A DNA stretch of 64,000 nt from an uncultured Synechococcus sp. (GCA_913057985.1 CAJXPL010000007.1:1-64000), one strand, 5' to 3'; numbered from the stretch's first letter, positions 25,004 through 34,410 are shown. Made by a program: numbers and translations. The notes: generated from the sequence alone by a model not told the origin.

Positions 25004-25318
25004 ATGGCAGTTTTTTCTCTCCCTTGTTCCAGCTGTGGAACACCCGTTGAGATTCCGGGGCGTTACGGCTTCAAGTTGAAGAGTGCAGGCGTCACCAACA
25101 CGGTGTGCACCCGCTGCCGGCAGGGCGCATTTCTGGCGTCACGACGCGACAACCTCTCCAGCCCGATCGCCCTTGCTTCCAGTTCTGATCGTCGTCGTCT
25201 GATCCCCTTCACCGCTGCTGTGGCGGCCTTGGCCCTGTTGATCGGGGGTGTTGTTTGGCGCTCAGCTGTGCCGACGGCTCAGGAGGCTTTGCCGGCGAGT
25301 GAATCTCCCTCCAAGTAG
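25004..25318 (+). CDS. Zinc-ribbon protein with C-terminal membrane anchor
   Basis: A 104-residue protein. The N-terminus is a treble-clef or zinc-ribbon pattern (SLPCSSCGTPVEI, then TVCTRCRQG), i.e. two CxxC pairs about 24 residues apart. One transmembrane helix follows (FTAAVAALALLIGGVVW, about residues 68-85) and a short acidic tail. The cytosolic metal site and single anchor suggest a regulatory or assembly role. It overlaps the convergent MscS gene by 40 bases. Confidence 0.7.
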   Translation: MAVFSLPCSSCGTPVEIPGRYGFKLKSAGVTNTVCTRCRQGAFLASRRDNLSSPIALASSSDRRRLIPFTAAVAALALLIGGVVWRSAVPTAQEALPASESPSK

Positions 25319-26304
25319 AGCGTTCTGCTTGGGAAGGCAAAGTCGATGCCTGCTTGGGCGAAGGCCTCCATGATTCCGAGGTTGATGGCTTGCTGCTCGT
25401 TCAGAGCGACCGTGAAATCGCGGGTGTCAATGTAATAAACCAGTTCAAAATTCAAGCTTGAATCAGCAAATTCGGTGAAGTGGCAGCGGTTGAAGGTGCT
25501 GTGGGCCTGAGCGTCGATCACGGCCTGAACCATCGTCGGGATTGCCTTCATCTGCTCGAGCGATGTGCTGTAGGTGACGCCAATGGAATAGATCATCCGG
25601 CGTTGCGCCATTTCAGCGAAATTGAGGATGGTGGAGCCTGTAAGGGATGAGTTACTCATCACCACTTGTTCGCCGCGCAGGCTGCGCAGATGGGTGGAGC
25701 GAACCCCGATGCGTTCCACCGTTGCCGAGGTGGAGCCCACCGTGATGAATTGCCCAACGGTGAAAGGCTTGTCCAGAAGAATCATCAGGTAGGCGAACAA
25801 TTCCTGGGCCGGTTCTTTCAGGGCCAAGCCAATGCCGATGCCGCCGGCACTGAGCAAACCCCAGATCACCGTCATCTTCACGCCCAGGCTCTGCAGCAGC
25901 ACCAAGGTGCCGATCGCCCACACCACGGTTTTCAGCAGCGGGAGCAGGCTTTGGAGCAGTTGTTGAAGATCATCCGCGCCTGCACGGCGCACCAATCCGA
26001 AAAGGAATCGCGCTCCGATTCGGTTGACCAACCGAATCAGAATGATCGTGCCAACAATGCGCAGCGATGTGTCGTAAGCCCTTGCAATGTTGTTGGGCAA
26101 GCCCAAATCATCCTGAGCAAGGATCAGCGTGACCATCAAGCCGAAAGGCACCACCGAAGCGGCGAAGGCATTGAGCACAAAGTCGTCGAAGTCGGTTTTG
26201 CTTCGCTTGGTGAACCGAGGAAAAACTGTCTTACAAAGAAACGCCAGTGTCAGAGTGATGGCTGAACCGATCAGCAGCTTCGCTAAGAAATCAGTCAGAT
26301 CCAT
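25279..26304 (-). CDS. MscS-family small-conductance mechanosensitive channel
   Basis: The 341-residue protein has an N-terminal set of transmembrane helices. The MscS core lies around IWGLLSAGGIGIGLALKEPAQELFAYLMIL, the pore helix and beta-domain entry. A cytosolic beta domain follows (VGQFITVGSTSATVERIGVRSTHLRSLRGEQVVMSNSSL). These channels release solutes on hypo-osmotic shock; the 40-base tail overlap with the convergent gene means the 3' ends of both transcripts are antisense to each other. Confidence 0.9.
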   Translation of the reverse strand: MDLTDFLAKLLIGSAITLTLAFLCKTVFPRFTKRSKTDFDDFVLNAFAASVVPFGLMVTLILAQDDLGLPNNIARAYDTSLRIVGTIILIRLVNRIGARFLFGLVRRAGADDLQQLLQSLLPLLKTVVWAIGTLVLLQSLGVKMTVIWGLLSAGGIGIGLALKEPAQELFAYLMILLDKPFTVGQFITVGSTSATVERIGVRSTHLRSLRGEQVVMSNSSLTGSTILNFAEMAQRRMIYSIGVTYSTSLEQMKAIPTMVQAVIDAQAHSTFNRCHFTEFADSSLNFELVYYIDTRDFTVALNEQQAINLGIMEAFAQAGIDFAFPSRTLYLEGDSLAGKAS

Positions 26305-26369
26305 CGCTCACACCGGAGATACCGCGTGATTGTCGACGGCCTTTCAGACGCTGGCAAGCGAGATGGGGC

Positions 26370-26987
26370 TCAAGCGCGCTGAAACACCAAAGTCAGATTG
26401 TTGGCGGGCATGGAGATCACGTTTTCGGTGTTGAAGCCAGCCTTGGCGGCGATGGCTGTTACGTGATTCAGCTCCCGCAATCCCCATTGGTGGTTGCGTT
26501 CCCTGAGGGATTGGTCGAAGGCGGCATTGCTTGCACTGGTGTGAGCACCATTGCGCCTGAATGGGCCATAAATGATCAAGGGGGCTCCGCTGGGCAGCAA
26601 CAGGGCGGATTCCTCGAGCACGGCATCCGTGCAGCTGGCTGGGCTGATGTGCAGCAGGTTGATGCACACAACAGCCTTCACGGCCCCTTGGAGGTTCTGT
26701 GGCAGGGGCCAGGGGCGGTGTTCAACATCGAGGTTGAGGGCTGCTGGCATCACCTGGCTCAGACCCTGGTGCTGGATCCAGGCGTTGATGCTGGCGCGAT
26801 GGTTTGGATCCGGATCGCTGGCCTGCCAGTGCAGATGGGGAAAGCGCTGCTGAAAGCAGACGGCGTGCTCACCACTGCCGCTGGCCAGTTCCAGCACGGC
26901 TCCTGAGCCAGGCAAGAGCTGCTTCAGCAGATCTCCGATGGGGCCGCGGTTGCGTTCCGTGGCCGGGAAGAAAAGCCGTTGGTCCAT
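26370..26987 (-). CDS. SAM-dependent methyltransferase-like protein (DUF938/UPF0585)
   Basis: The 205-residue protein matches the DUF938 family. RLFFPATERNRGPI is the family N-terminus. AVLELASGSGEHAVCF is the SAM-binding glycine loop. AVVCINLLHISP and LIIYGPFRRNG are downstream motifs. No substrate is established for the family. It starts three bases after the arsR stop on the same strand, so it is very probably co-transcribed with the arsenic repressor; see findings. Confidence 0.82.
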   Translation of the reverse strand: MDQRLFFPATERNRGPIGDLLKQLLPGSGAVLELASGSGEHAVCFQQRFPHLHWQASDPDPNHRASINAWIQHQGLSQVMPAALNLDVEHRPWPLPQNLQGAVKAVVCINLLHISPASCTDAVLEESALLLPSGAPLIIYGPFRRNGAHTSASNAAFDQSLRERNHQWGLRELNHVTAIAAKAGFNTENVISMPANNLTLVFQRA

Positions 26988-26989
26988 TG

Positions 26990-27307
26990 TCAGCTCGGGC
27001 AGGGGGCAGCGCTCTGGCTGCAGTGGAGGCGCAGTTCGGCCAGCCAGGCTTCCAGGGCTGCCAGGGCGTCCGGTTGCAGGCGGTAGTAGATCCAGCGGCC
27101 GCTCTGCCGATCCGTCAGCAGCCCCGCCTCTCGCAGCACCCTGAGATGGAACGAGAGCTTCGACTGGGAGAGGTTGAGCTCACCGGTGAGGTCACAGACG
27201 CATCGTTCCCCCTGTGCCAGCGCATGGATCACGTCGAGACGGATCGGGTCGGCCAGTGCTTTGAGCAGCTGCCTCGACTGCTCCCGGTTGAGGGTGTTCT
27301 GGATCAC
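26990..27307 (-). CDS. arsR: ArsR-family arsenic-responsive repressor
   Basis: This 105-residue winged-helix repressor starts at a GTG (27307) at MIQNTLNREQSRQLLKALADPIR. The helix-turn-helix is NLSQSKLSFHLRVLREAGLL. The metal-sensing motif ERCVCDL, a CxC in helix alpha-3, is the classical type 1 arsenite site; two more cysteines lie at the C-terminus. It diverges from the GAPDH-arsJ pair over a 60-base region holding an inverted repeat, and should repress both units until arsenite binds. Confidence 0.92.
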   Translation of the reverse strand: MIQNTLNREQSRQLLKALADPIRLDVIHALAQGERCVCDLTGELNLSQSKLSFHLRVLREAGLLTDRQSGRWIYYRLQPDALAALEAWLAELRLHCSQSAAPCPS

Positions 27308-27330
27308 AAGAGCAGTTTCCCCCGCTCTGT

Positions 27331-27358
27331 TTGGATCAACATAATTTGATTGATCAAA
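27331..27358. promoter_or_regulatory. Probable ArsR operator
   Basis: An imperfect inverted repeat, GATCAA (27334-27339) and TTGATC (27350-27355) with a 10-base AT-rich spacer, has further TT/AA pairing on each side after one mismatch. It lies between arsR and the GAPDH gene, where ArsR/SmtB proteins bind. Confidence 0.6.
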
Positions 27359-27367
27359 GGAACTCGC

Positions 27368-28390
27368 ATGCGGATCGGCATCAATGGCTTTGGACGGATT
27401 GGTCGCCTGGTGTTTCGGGTCCTCTGGGGACGGCCCGGCATCGAACTGGTGCATGTCAATGATCCCGCTGGCGATGCAGCAACGGCGGCCCACCTGCTGG
27501 AGTTCGATTCTGTGCATGGTCGCTGGGATCGAGGCATCACCAGCAGTGCTGATGGATTCAGCGTGGAGGGATCCGCACTCACCTGGTCCAGCGAGAAGGA
27601 CCCCACCGCCGTGCCCTGGAGCAATCGGGGGGTGGAGATGGTGCTGGAAGCCAGCGGCAAGATCAAAACGCCGGAGACGCTCAATCCCTATTTCGATCAG
27701 CTGGGCCTCAAACGGGTGGTGGTGGCCTGTCCCGTGAAGGGTGTGGTTGCCGGTGAGGACGCGCTCAACATCGTTTACGGGATCAATCACCACCTCTATG
27801 AACCGGCGCGCCACAAGTTGGTGACGGCCGCCTCCTGCACCACCAACTGCCTGGCGCCTGTTGTGAAGGTGGTGCACGAGAGCTTCGGCATCGAGCACGG
27901 CCTGATCACCACCATTCACGACATCACCAACACCCAGGTGCCGATCGATTCCTTCAAAAGCGACCTGCGCCGGGCGCGCTCCGGGCTCAGCTCACTTATT
28001 CCCACCACCACCGGCTCGGCCAAGGCGATCGCGATGATCTTCCCTGAGCTGAAGGGCAAGCTCAACGGTCATGCCGTTCGTGTTCCCCTGCTGAATGGAT
28101 CGCTCACCGATGCGGTGTTCGAGCTCAAGCAGAGCGTCACGGTGGAGCAGGTGAATGCTGCGTTCCAAGCAGCTGCGGAAGGGCCTCTGAAGGGAATCCT
28201 GGGTTACGAGGAACGCCCGTTGGTGTCTTGCGATTACACCAACGACAACCGCAGCTCGATTGTCGATGCCCTCTCGACGATGGTTGTCGATGGCAACCAG
28301 TTGAAGGTGTTTGCCTGGTACGACAACGAATGGGGCTACAGCTGCCGCATGGCCGATCTCACCTGCCACGTGGTTGATCTGGACGGATGA
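27368..28390 (+). CDS. gap3: ArsJ-associated glyceraldehyde-3-phosphate dehydrogenase
   Basis: The 340-residue enzyme has the GAPDH NAD motif [17 protein letters not shown], the catalytic cysteine in [11 protein letters not shown], the substrate block [14 protein letters not shown] and the closing motif [12 protein letters not shown]. Its position next to arsR and arsJ identifies it as the arsenic-dedicated paralogue. It forms 1-arseno-3-phosphoglycerate from arsenate and glyceraldehyde 3-phosphate, which ArsJ expels. The ATG at 27368 is at MRIGING; an upstream start would fall in the operator. Its stop overlaps arsJ (ATGA). Confidence 0.9.
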   Translation: MRIGINGFGRIGRLVFRVLWGRPGIELVHVNDPAGDAATAAHLLEFDSVHGRWDRGITSSADGFSVEGSALTWSSEKDPTAVPWSNRGVEMVLEASGKIKTPETLNPYFDQLGLKRVVVACPVKGVVAGEDALNIVYGINHHLYEPARHKLVTAASCTTNCLAPVVKVVHESFGIEHGLITTIHDITNTQVPIDSFKSDLRRARSGLSSLIPTTTGSAKAIAMIFPELKGKLNGHAVRVPLLNGSLTDAVFELKQSVTVEQVNAAFQAAAEGPLKGILGYEERPLVSCDYTNDNRSSIVDALSTMVVDGNQLKVFAWYDNEWGYSCRMADLTCHVVDLDG

Positions 28391-29637
28391 AGCTCTCCCC
28401 TCTGCAGCAATACGGCATTGTCACCGCCAACTACTGGGCCTTCACGCTCACCGATGGGGCCCTGCGGATGTTGGTGGTGTTCCACTTCCATCAACTCGGC
28501 TACACCACCCTCGAGATCGCCTTTCTGTTTCTCTTTTATGAGTTGTTCGGGGTGGTCACCAATCTCTACGGCGGTTGGATCGGTGCCCGCTACGGGCTTC
28601 GTCTAACCCTCTGGGTGGGGACGCTGCTGCAGATTCTTGCGTTGTTGATGCTGATGCCCGTTGCCGCCAGTTGGCCGAAATTGTTGAGCGTGATCTACGT
28701 GATGGCCGCTCAGGCCATCAGCGGCATCGCCAAGGACCTCAACAAGATGAGTGCCAAGAGCGCCATCAAGACGGTGGTTCCGGAAACTCCGGAGGATCAG
28801 CAGCAGGGGCAGCAGCAGTTGTTCAAGTGGGTGGCGATCCTCACGGGTTCCAAGAACGCCCTCAAGGGTGTGGGGTTCTTTCTCGGTGGGGTGCTGCTCA
28901 CCGCCTTTGGCTTCAATGCTGCCGTGGGCTGGATGGCGGCAGGTCTTGCTCTGGCCTTTCTGCTCACCCTGGTGCTGCCTGGGGAGATCGGGAAGATGAA
29001 GTCCAAGCCGGCCTTTTCGTCGCTGTTCTCCAAATCCCAGGGCATCAACGTGTTGTCTCTGGCGCGCTTCTTTTTGTTTGGTGCCCGGGATGTCTGGTTC
29101 GTGGTGGCCTTGCCCGTGTTCCTTGAGGCCTCCCTGGGCTGGAGTTTCTGGGAGATCGGTGGTTTTCTCGGTCTGTGGGTGATTGGCTACGGCATCGTCC
29201 AGGGATCAGCGCCTGGCCTCAGACGTCTCTGGGGGCGGACCGCGTCCCCGGGAGCATCTGCTGTGCAGTTCTGGAGTGCTCTGCTTACCGCCATTCCCGC
29301 CCTGATCGCAGTTGCTCTTTGGCGTGAAGCCGATGTGGCCGTCGCCATCACCGCTGGCCTTGCCGCCTTCGGAGTGGTGTTCGCAATGAATTCATCGATT
29401 CACTCCTACATGGTGTTGGCCTATACCGATGCGGAGAGCGTCAGCCTCAACGTGGGCTTCTATTACATGGCCAATGCTGCCGGACGCTTGGTGGGAACCT
29501 TGCTCTCGGGGGCGGTGTTCATGCTCGGCAAAACCGAAGCCGCGGGCATGCAGGCCTGTCTTGGCGCTTCATCCCTGCTGATGTTGTTGTCCTGGCTTAG
29601 CAGCCTCAGACTGCCGGCTGTGCGAAACGCCACTTGA
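28387..29637 (+). CDS. arsJ: ArsJ organoarsenical efflux permease
   Basis: A 416-residue major-facilitator-type protein with about 12 hydrophobic segments. It begins with [31 protein letters not shown] large cytoplasmic loop follows [18 protein letters not shown]. The sequence ends in helices around [29 protein letters not shown]. This is the ArsJ pattern: it exports the labile arsenate-phosphoglycerate made by the adjacent GAPDH. Translationally coupled to that gene. Confidence 0.92.
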   Translation: MKLSPLQQYGIVTANYWAFTLTDGALRMLVVFHFHQLGYTTLEIAFLFLFYELFGVVTNLYGGWIGARYGLRLTLWVGTLLQILALLMLMPVAASWPKLLSVIYVMAAQAISGIAKDLNKMSAKSAIKTVVPETPEDQQQGQQQLFKWVAILTGSKNALKGVGFFLGGVLLTAFGFNAAVGWMAAGLALAFLLTLVLPGEIGKMKSKPAFSSLFSKSQGINVLSLARFFLFGARDVWFVVALPVFLEASLGWSFWEIGGFLGLWVIGYGIVQGSAPGLRRLWGRTASPGASAVQFWSALLTAIPALIAVALWREADVAVAITAGLAAFGVVFAMNSSIHSYMVLAYTDAESVSLNVGFYYMANAAGRLVGTLLSGAVFMLGKTEAAGMQACLGASSLLMLLSWLSSLRLPAVRNAT

Positions 29638-29678
29638 TCGAGGCATGGGCGATGGATAGGACGGGGGCAAACTCTGAA

Positions 29679-29744
29679 TTTCTGCTGAATATCGCCGCGT
29701 TGGTAGGGATTCAGACACCCGCGAGCGGAGATTTTCTGCTGAAT
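29679..29744 (+). repeat. Two copies of TTTCTGCTGAAT
   Basis: The 12-base word TTTCTGCTGAAT occurs near 29679-29690 and again at 29733-29744, in the same orientation and about 54 bases apart. The second copy runs into the ATG of the small gene at 29743. It may be a tandem regulatory site or coincidence. Confidence 0.35.
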
Positions 29745-29988
29745 GGATGCATTCGATTCTGAACTAATGCGTGACGAGCCTGGCAGCCCCGATTGTCGTT
29801 TGGTGATCGATGCCAAACGATCCTTGGAGGATGTGCTGCGTTTGATCGCTGATCTGCCTCATACCGACCACATGCGCCGGCAGCTGCTTTCGGTGTACAA
29901 CCAGCTGGAGGGCATGCACGATCTGAAACGCAGTGGTGGCGCCAATGTGTCGTTTCGTTCCGCCGATTGGAGCTCTTCGGCGAAGTGA
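29743..29988 (+). CDS. Small hypothetical protein (81 aa)
   Basis: A polar, mostly helical protein (KRSLEDVLRLIADLPHTDHMRRQLLSVYNQLEGMHDL) with no membrane segment or signal peptide. It lies after arsJ on the same strand but 105 bases away, and converges on the RND gene. Family not recognised. Confidence 0.6.
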   Translation: MDAFDSELMRDEPGSPDCRLVIDAKRSLEDVLRLIADLPHTDHMRRQLLSVYNQLEGMHDLKRSGGANVSFRSADWSSSAK

Positions 29989-30020
29989 TGCTTCGTCTGC
30001 GGCATTGATGACCAACGAGA

Positions 30021-33000
30021 TCAGCTGATCGGTTTGAACAGATGCTGTTCGAGGTTTTTCACCAACACATACACAGGGGGCACGACGCCCAGCGACAACA
30101 CTGTCGCCACCACCAAGCCTCCAAAGATCACGGTGCCAAGCGACTGCTGGCTGTGAGCGCCGGCGCCATTGGCCACCACCAGCGGCAGGAAGCCCGCCAG
30201 GGCAGCGATCGCGGTCATCAGGATCGGCCGCAGTCGTGATTCGGCGGACTGCACCGCCGCTTCTGTGATGCTCAGACCTTGCTCGAGTTTCTGCTCGGCC
30301 ACCTCCACGATCAGGATGCCGTTCTTGGCGGCGAGGCCGATCAGGGTCACAAGGCCAACTTGGGCATAGATGTTCAGATCGATGGAGCGCATCGCCAGGA
30401 AGGCCAGGGCGCCGAGCATGGCCAGAGGCACAGTGGCCAAAATGATTACGGGCGTGATGTAGCTCTCGTACTGGGCTGACAGCACCAGGTACACAATCAG
30501 GACACCCAGCCCGAAAACCAGCACGCTGGCGTTGCCGGCGGACAGCTGCAACGCGGCTAACCCGGTGAAGGCGGAGCCGATGTTGGTGAAGTCGGCGGCA
30601 TTGAACAGCGCTTGAATTTTGGCCAGGGCCTGACCACTGCTCTTGCCGATGGCTTCCACCCCTTGGATCAGCACCGTTCGGTTGAGGTTGTAATGGCTGA
30701 TCACCGGTGGAGCGCTGCTCAGCTCGGCATCGGCGAACTGAGATACCTGCACGAGCCCTCCCTCGCGATCTCGCACGTAGTAACTGAGTACGTCGTTGAT
30801 GCTCTGGCGTTGATCCGGTGTGCCTTGCACGTAGATGTTGCGCACCTGACCGCTTTCGTAGGTGAGACCGGAGTAGTTGCCGCCGGTGAGGGCAGCGATG
30901 GTGTCCATCGCCTCCTGATAGTCGACGTTCAGCGCCCCTATCACCTCGCGATTGATCGACAGCCCGACCGCGGGTGAGCTTGGGTTGAACTGGGTGTAGA
31001 GCGTGGAGAAATCCCCACTGGCACTGCCTTCCTTGATCAGTTGATCAGCCAGATCCGAGAGTTCATTGAGGTTGTATTGACCATTGCTGAGGTCGTTGAA
31101 CTGGAAGTAGAAACCCCCCTGAGGGGAGAAGCCGGGCACCGCTGGCGGGCCTGATGCTCTTGCCAGGCCCTCGCTCAGCTGGATCAGCTTGGCGTTCAGC
31201 CGCTTGATGATTGCGTCGGAACTGTGGCTAGCCCCTTTGCGCTCCTCAAGGGGCTTGAGCCCGAAGAAGAAGATGCCCTGGTCGGGGCTGGAGCCGTTGA
31301 AGCCGGAGCCGTTGATGATCGAGGCGTTGGCCACGTCATCTTCTTCACTCAGCACCTTGGCGATCTGCATGCCGAGCTGTTTTGTTTCCACCAGGGAAGC
31401 GCCGTTTTGCAGCTGAAAAATGCCCAGGCCGTAGCCCTGGTCTTCATCGGGGATGAAGGCGGTGGGCAGGGCGGTGAAGGCGAAGCCGGTGAGCATGATG
31501 CCAACGGCCAATCCGCCGAGGATCAGTTGGCGCAGGGCGATCAACCGGGTGAGCAGGGCGGCGTAGGCCCGTTGCAGGCGGTCAAAGCCGGTGTTGAACG
31601 CCGTGAAGATCCTGGGCAGGTTGGCCCCTGCCAGTGCTCCGATGCCGACGCCAGCCAGGTAGGTCCAGCTGCCAAAGGCCGCAGCGCTGAACCGTCCAAA
31701 GGCCAGCCCCACAATCACGCCCACCACGATCCAGGCGCGGCCCCGTGGTTCGGCCGGTTTTTCTCTGGGCAGGATCAAGCCCGAGAGCATCGGCGAGAAG
31801 CTCAGGGCGTTGAAGGCCGAGATGGCGATGGAGAAGGCGATCGTGAGCGCAAACTGCTTGTAGATGATGCCGATGCCTCCGGGGTAGAAGGCCACGGGAA
31901 CAAACACCGCCATCAGCACTAGGGCTGTGGCCAGAAGGGCACCAAACAGTTCGCCCATGCAGGCCAGGGCCGCCTCACGGGGTTTCATCCCCTGCTCGAT
32001 GTTGGTGGACACCGCCTCAATCACCACGATGGCGTCGTCCACCACCAGGCCTGTGGCCAGCACCAACCCCAGCAGGGTGAGTTGATTGATCGAGAAGCCG
32101 AATACCTTGAGAAAGGCGAAGGTGCCGATCAGGGAGATCGGGATGGCCAGGCTGGGCACCACGGTGGCGCGCCAGTTCTGCAGGAACAGAAACAGGATCA
32201 CCAGCACCAGCACGATCGCCAGGCCCAGGGCGTCAATCACCCCATCCACCGACGCCTCGATGAACTGGCCGATGTCATAGATCTGGTTCACCGTCACTCC
32301 GGGAGGCACGAGGGAGCGGAAGTCATTGAGTTGTTCCACTACCGCATTGGACACATCCAGGGCGTTGCTGGAGGGGGTCTGATACACCGCAAGAGTCAGT
32401 GCCTCATGGCCGTTCTTGTCGATGCCCTGTACAGCGAAGCTGTTGGTGCCGTAGCGCACCTCTCCCACGTCCTCGAGCTTCAGCAGGTTGCCCGAGGGGG
32501 AACGGTTGACGATCAGGTTGTTGAAGTCCTCCAGGGAGGTGAGGTTGCCGTTGTTCTCCACCACGATCGGGTAGGTGTAGGCCTGATCGCCTGATGCCGG
32601 CGGCCCTCCGACCAGGCCCCCCACCGCCACGCTGTTCTGGGATTGCACCGCGTTGAGAACGTCTTGTGCGGTGAGCTTGTTTGCGGCGAGTTTGTCGGGG
32701 TCGACAAACAGCCAGAAGGCGGGATTAGCCCCACCGAAAACGCTCACCGTGGCCACGCCTTCAACACGCGACAGGGGGTAGTAGAGCTGCTCGTAGACCA
32801 GGCCATTGAGGTAAGCGGCGTCGTACTGGCCTTCCGAGGAGCTGATTTCGTAGGCGAGCAGGATTGAGGGGTTGCTCTGTTTCACCGAGACCCCAGTAGC
32901 CGCAACCTGATCGGGCAGCTGCGGCATCGCCAGGGAGACGCGGTTCTGCACGTTGACCTGGTCGATATCGATGTCGGTGGTTTGATCGAAATAGACGTTG

Positions 33001-33275
33001 ATCGAGCTGGAGCCCGTCATGTCGCTGGTCGACGCGATGTAAGACACTCCGGGCACCCCGTTGATCTGCTGCTCGATCGGGTTGGTGACCGCCTGCTCAG
33101 TCACCTCGGCATTGGCGCCGCCGTACACCGCGCTCACCTGGATCAGCGGATCGGCGATGTTGGGCAGGTTGGCGATCGGCAGGGTGGGGATCGCGATGAG
33201 TCCCACCAGCACGATCAGGATGCTGCAAACCGTTGTGAGAACAGGCTTCTTGATGAAGTTGTCGGAGAAAGACAT
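30021..33275 (-). CDS. RND-type multidrug efflux permease (HAE1/AcrB family)
   Basis: A full-length 1084-residue inner-membrane proton antiporter. It starts FSDNFIKKPVLTTVCSILIVLVGLIAIPTLPIANLP. The TM4 proton relay is in LATGLVVDDAIVVIEAV, with its paired aspartates. A large periplasmic porter domain follows on each half, and late motifs such as VGLVTLIGLAAKNGILIVEVAEQKL occur. It works with the adaptor four bases upstream and an outer-membrane channel not encoded here. Probable role: export of toxic hydrophobic compounds. Confidence 0.93.
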   Translation of the reverse strand: MSFSDNFIKKPVLTTVCSILIVLVGLIAIPTLPIANLPNIADPLIQVSAVYGGANAEVTEQAVTNPIEQQINGVPGVSYIASTSDMTGSSSINVYFDQTTDIDIDQVNVQNRVSLAMPQLPDQVAATGVSVKQSNPSILLAYEISSSEGQYDAAYLNGLVYEQLYYPLSRVEGVATVSVFGGANPAFWLFVDPDKLAANKLTAQDVLNAVQSQNSVAVGGLVGGPPASGDQAYTYPIVVENNGNLTSLEDFNNLIVNRSPSGNLLKLEDVGEVRYGTNSFAVQGIDKNGHEALTLAVYQTPSSNALDVSNAVVEQLNDFRSLVPPGVTVNQIYDIGQFIEASVDGVIDALGLAIVLVLVILFLFLQNWRATVVPSLAIPISLIGTFAFLKVFGFSINQLTLLGLVLATGLVVDDAIVVIEAVSTNIEQGMKPREAALACMGELFGALLATALVLMAVFVPVAFYPGGIGIIYKQFALTIAFSIAISAFNALSFSPMLSGLILPREKPAEPRGRAWIVVGVIVGLAFGRFSAAAFGSWTYLAGVGIGALAGANLPRIFTAFNTGFDRLQRAYAALLTRLIALRQLILGGLAVGIMLTGFAFTALPTAFIPDEDQGYGLGIFQLQNGASLVETKQLGMQIAKVLSEEDDVANASIINGSGFNGSSPDQGIFFFGLKPLEERKGASHSSDAIIKRLNAKLIQLSEGLARASGPPAVPGFSPQGGFYFQFNDLSNGQYNLNELSDLADQLIKEGSASGDFSTLYTQFNPSSPAVGLSINREVIGALNVDYQEAMDTIAALTGGNYSGLTYESGQVRNIYVQGTPDQRQSINDVLSYYVRDREGGLVQVSQFADAELSSAPPVISHYNLNRTVLIQGVEAIGKSSGQALAKIQALFNAADFTNIGSAFTGLAALQLSAGNASVLVFGLGVLIVYLVLSAQYESYITPVIILATVPLAMLGALAFLAMRSIDLNIYAQVGLVTLIGLAAKNGILIVEVAEQKLEQGLSITEAAVQSAESRLRPILMTAIAALAGFLPLVVANGAGAHSQQSLGTVIFGGLVVATVLSLGVVPPVYVLVKNLEQHLFKPIS

Positions 33276-33279
33276 CGGT

Positions 33280-34410
33280 TCAGTTCGCTCCGGTTTTCAC
33301 ATGCACTGGCATCCCGCTGCGCAGGCGGCTGGTGTTGCTGATCGCCACTTGATCACCAGCTTTCAGCCCAGATTTCACGGGGTAGGCATTGTTCTGAAGA
33401 TCGCCTAGCTGCACCTTGGTCTGCACCACGATCGGGGTGTCTCCCGGCAGGCGCTCGAGCTTTTTGATCGCTTGCTCTGAGGCATTGGGGGAGACCTTGA
33501 TCTTCGGAAGGGCCTTGTTCAGGGGAACAACCCGGTAAACAAAAGGTTGTTGCGCCTGCATCATCACGGCCTGCACCGGCACCGCCAGGCTGGATTGGCT
33601 GCCGGTGATGATTTTGGAGGCAACGAACTGGCCGGTTTTGAGCTTGCCGGTGAGGTTGGGAAACTCCGCTTTCACCATCAGCGTGTTGGGGGCGTTGGTG
33701 CTGCCGCTGACCGCGTAATAGGGCGACACGAAGCTCACCTTGCCCTCACCGCTCACCGGTGGTGCGGTCTGAGACACCAGCTTCACCGTTTGGCCTACCT
33801 TCACCGCCGAGGCCTTGGATGCGGGAATCTCCATCAGCGTCCACAGGATGGAGTTGTCGACAATTCCGGTGATCGTCTGCCCGGTTTTGACGTAGTCGCC
33901 GAGCTTCACCGAATCCAGATCACCGATCACCCCATCGATCGGCGCCCGTACAAATTTGTAGCCCAGCTCGGCGGCATCGGAGCGGGCGTCGTCTTTGGCC
34001 TGCTCGGCTGCTGTTGCGTAGCGATCCCGCTCTTTCGCGGAGACGGCACCCTGCTCGTAGAGGTACTCGTAGCGTTCAGCATTGAGGATGTCTTTACGGG
34101 CTTCGCTCCGGGCAGCGTCGAGGGCAGCACTCTGTTGAATGTTGTCCAGCACCAGGATCACTTGACCCGCTTTCACCTCTTGTCCAGCGGTGGCCAGGAT
34201 CTGAACGACGGTGCCGTCGATCTGGGGCTTCACGGCCACATTGCTGGTGGATTCCAGTGGACTGATTGCTTCAATCTCAGGGGAAAACGTTGTGGTCTCG
34301 ATTCGGCTGGTCTGGATCGAGAGAAACGTCTTGGTTGGTTTGGTGCCACATCCGCTGAGGCTCAGCACCACCATGAGCAGTGCTGCCTTCATGGTGGATC
34401 GCATGACCAT
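33280..34410 (-). CDS. RND efflux periplasmic adaptor lipoprotein
   Basis: A HlyD/AcrA-type adaptor of about 376 residues. Starting at MVMRSTMKAALLMVVLSLSGCG it has a signal peptide with a lipobox (LSGC), giving a lipid-anchored N-terminus. Features: beta-barrel/lipoyl segment NVAVKPQIDGTVVQILATAGQEVKAGQVILVLDN, an alpha hairpin (EARKDILNAERYEYLYEQGAVSAKERDRY), and a return lipoyl strand (YKFVRAPIDGVIGDLDSVKLGDYVKTGQ). The long open frame upstream to 34683 is not coding. It forms an operon with the permease. Confidence 0.9.
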   Translation of the reverse strand: MVMRSTMKAALLMVVLSLSGCGTKPTKTFLSIQTSRIETTTFSPEIEAISPLESTSNVAVKPQIDGTVVQILATAGQEVKAGQVILVLDNIQQSAALDAARSEARKDILNAERYEYLYEQGAVSAKERDRYATAAEQAKDDARSDAAELGYKFVRAPIDGVIGDLDSVKLGDYVKTGQTITGIVDNSILWTLMEIPASKASAVKVGQTVKLVSQTAPPVSGEGKVSFVSPYYAVSGSTNAPNTLMVKAEFPNLTGKLKTGQFVASKIITGSQSSLAVPVQAVMMQAQQPFVYRVVPLNKALPKIKVSPNASEQAIKKLERLPGDTPIVVQTKVQLGDLQNNAYPVKSGLKAGDQVAISNTSRLRSGMPVHVKTGAN

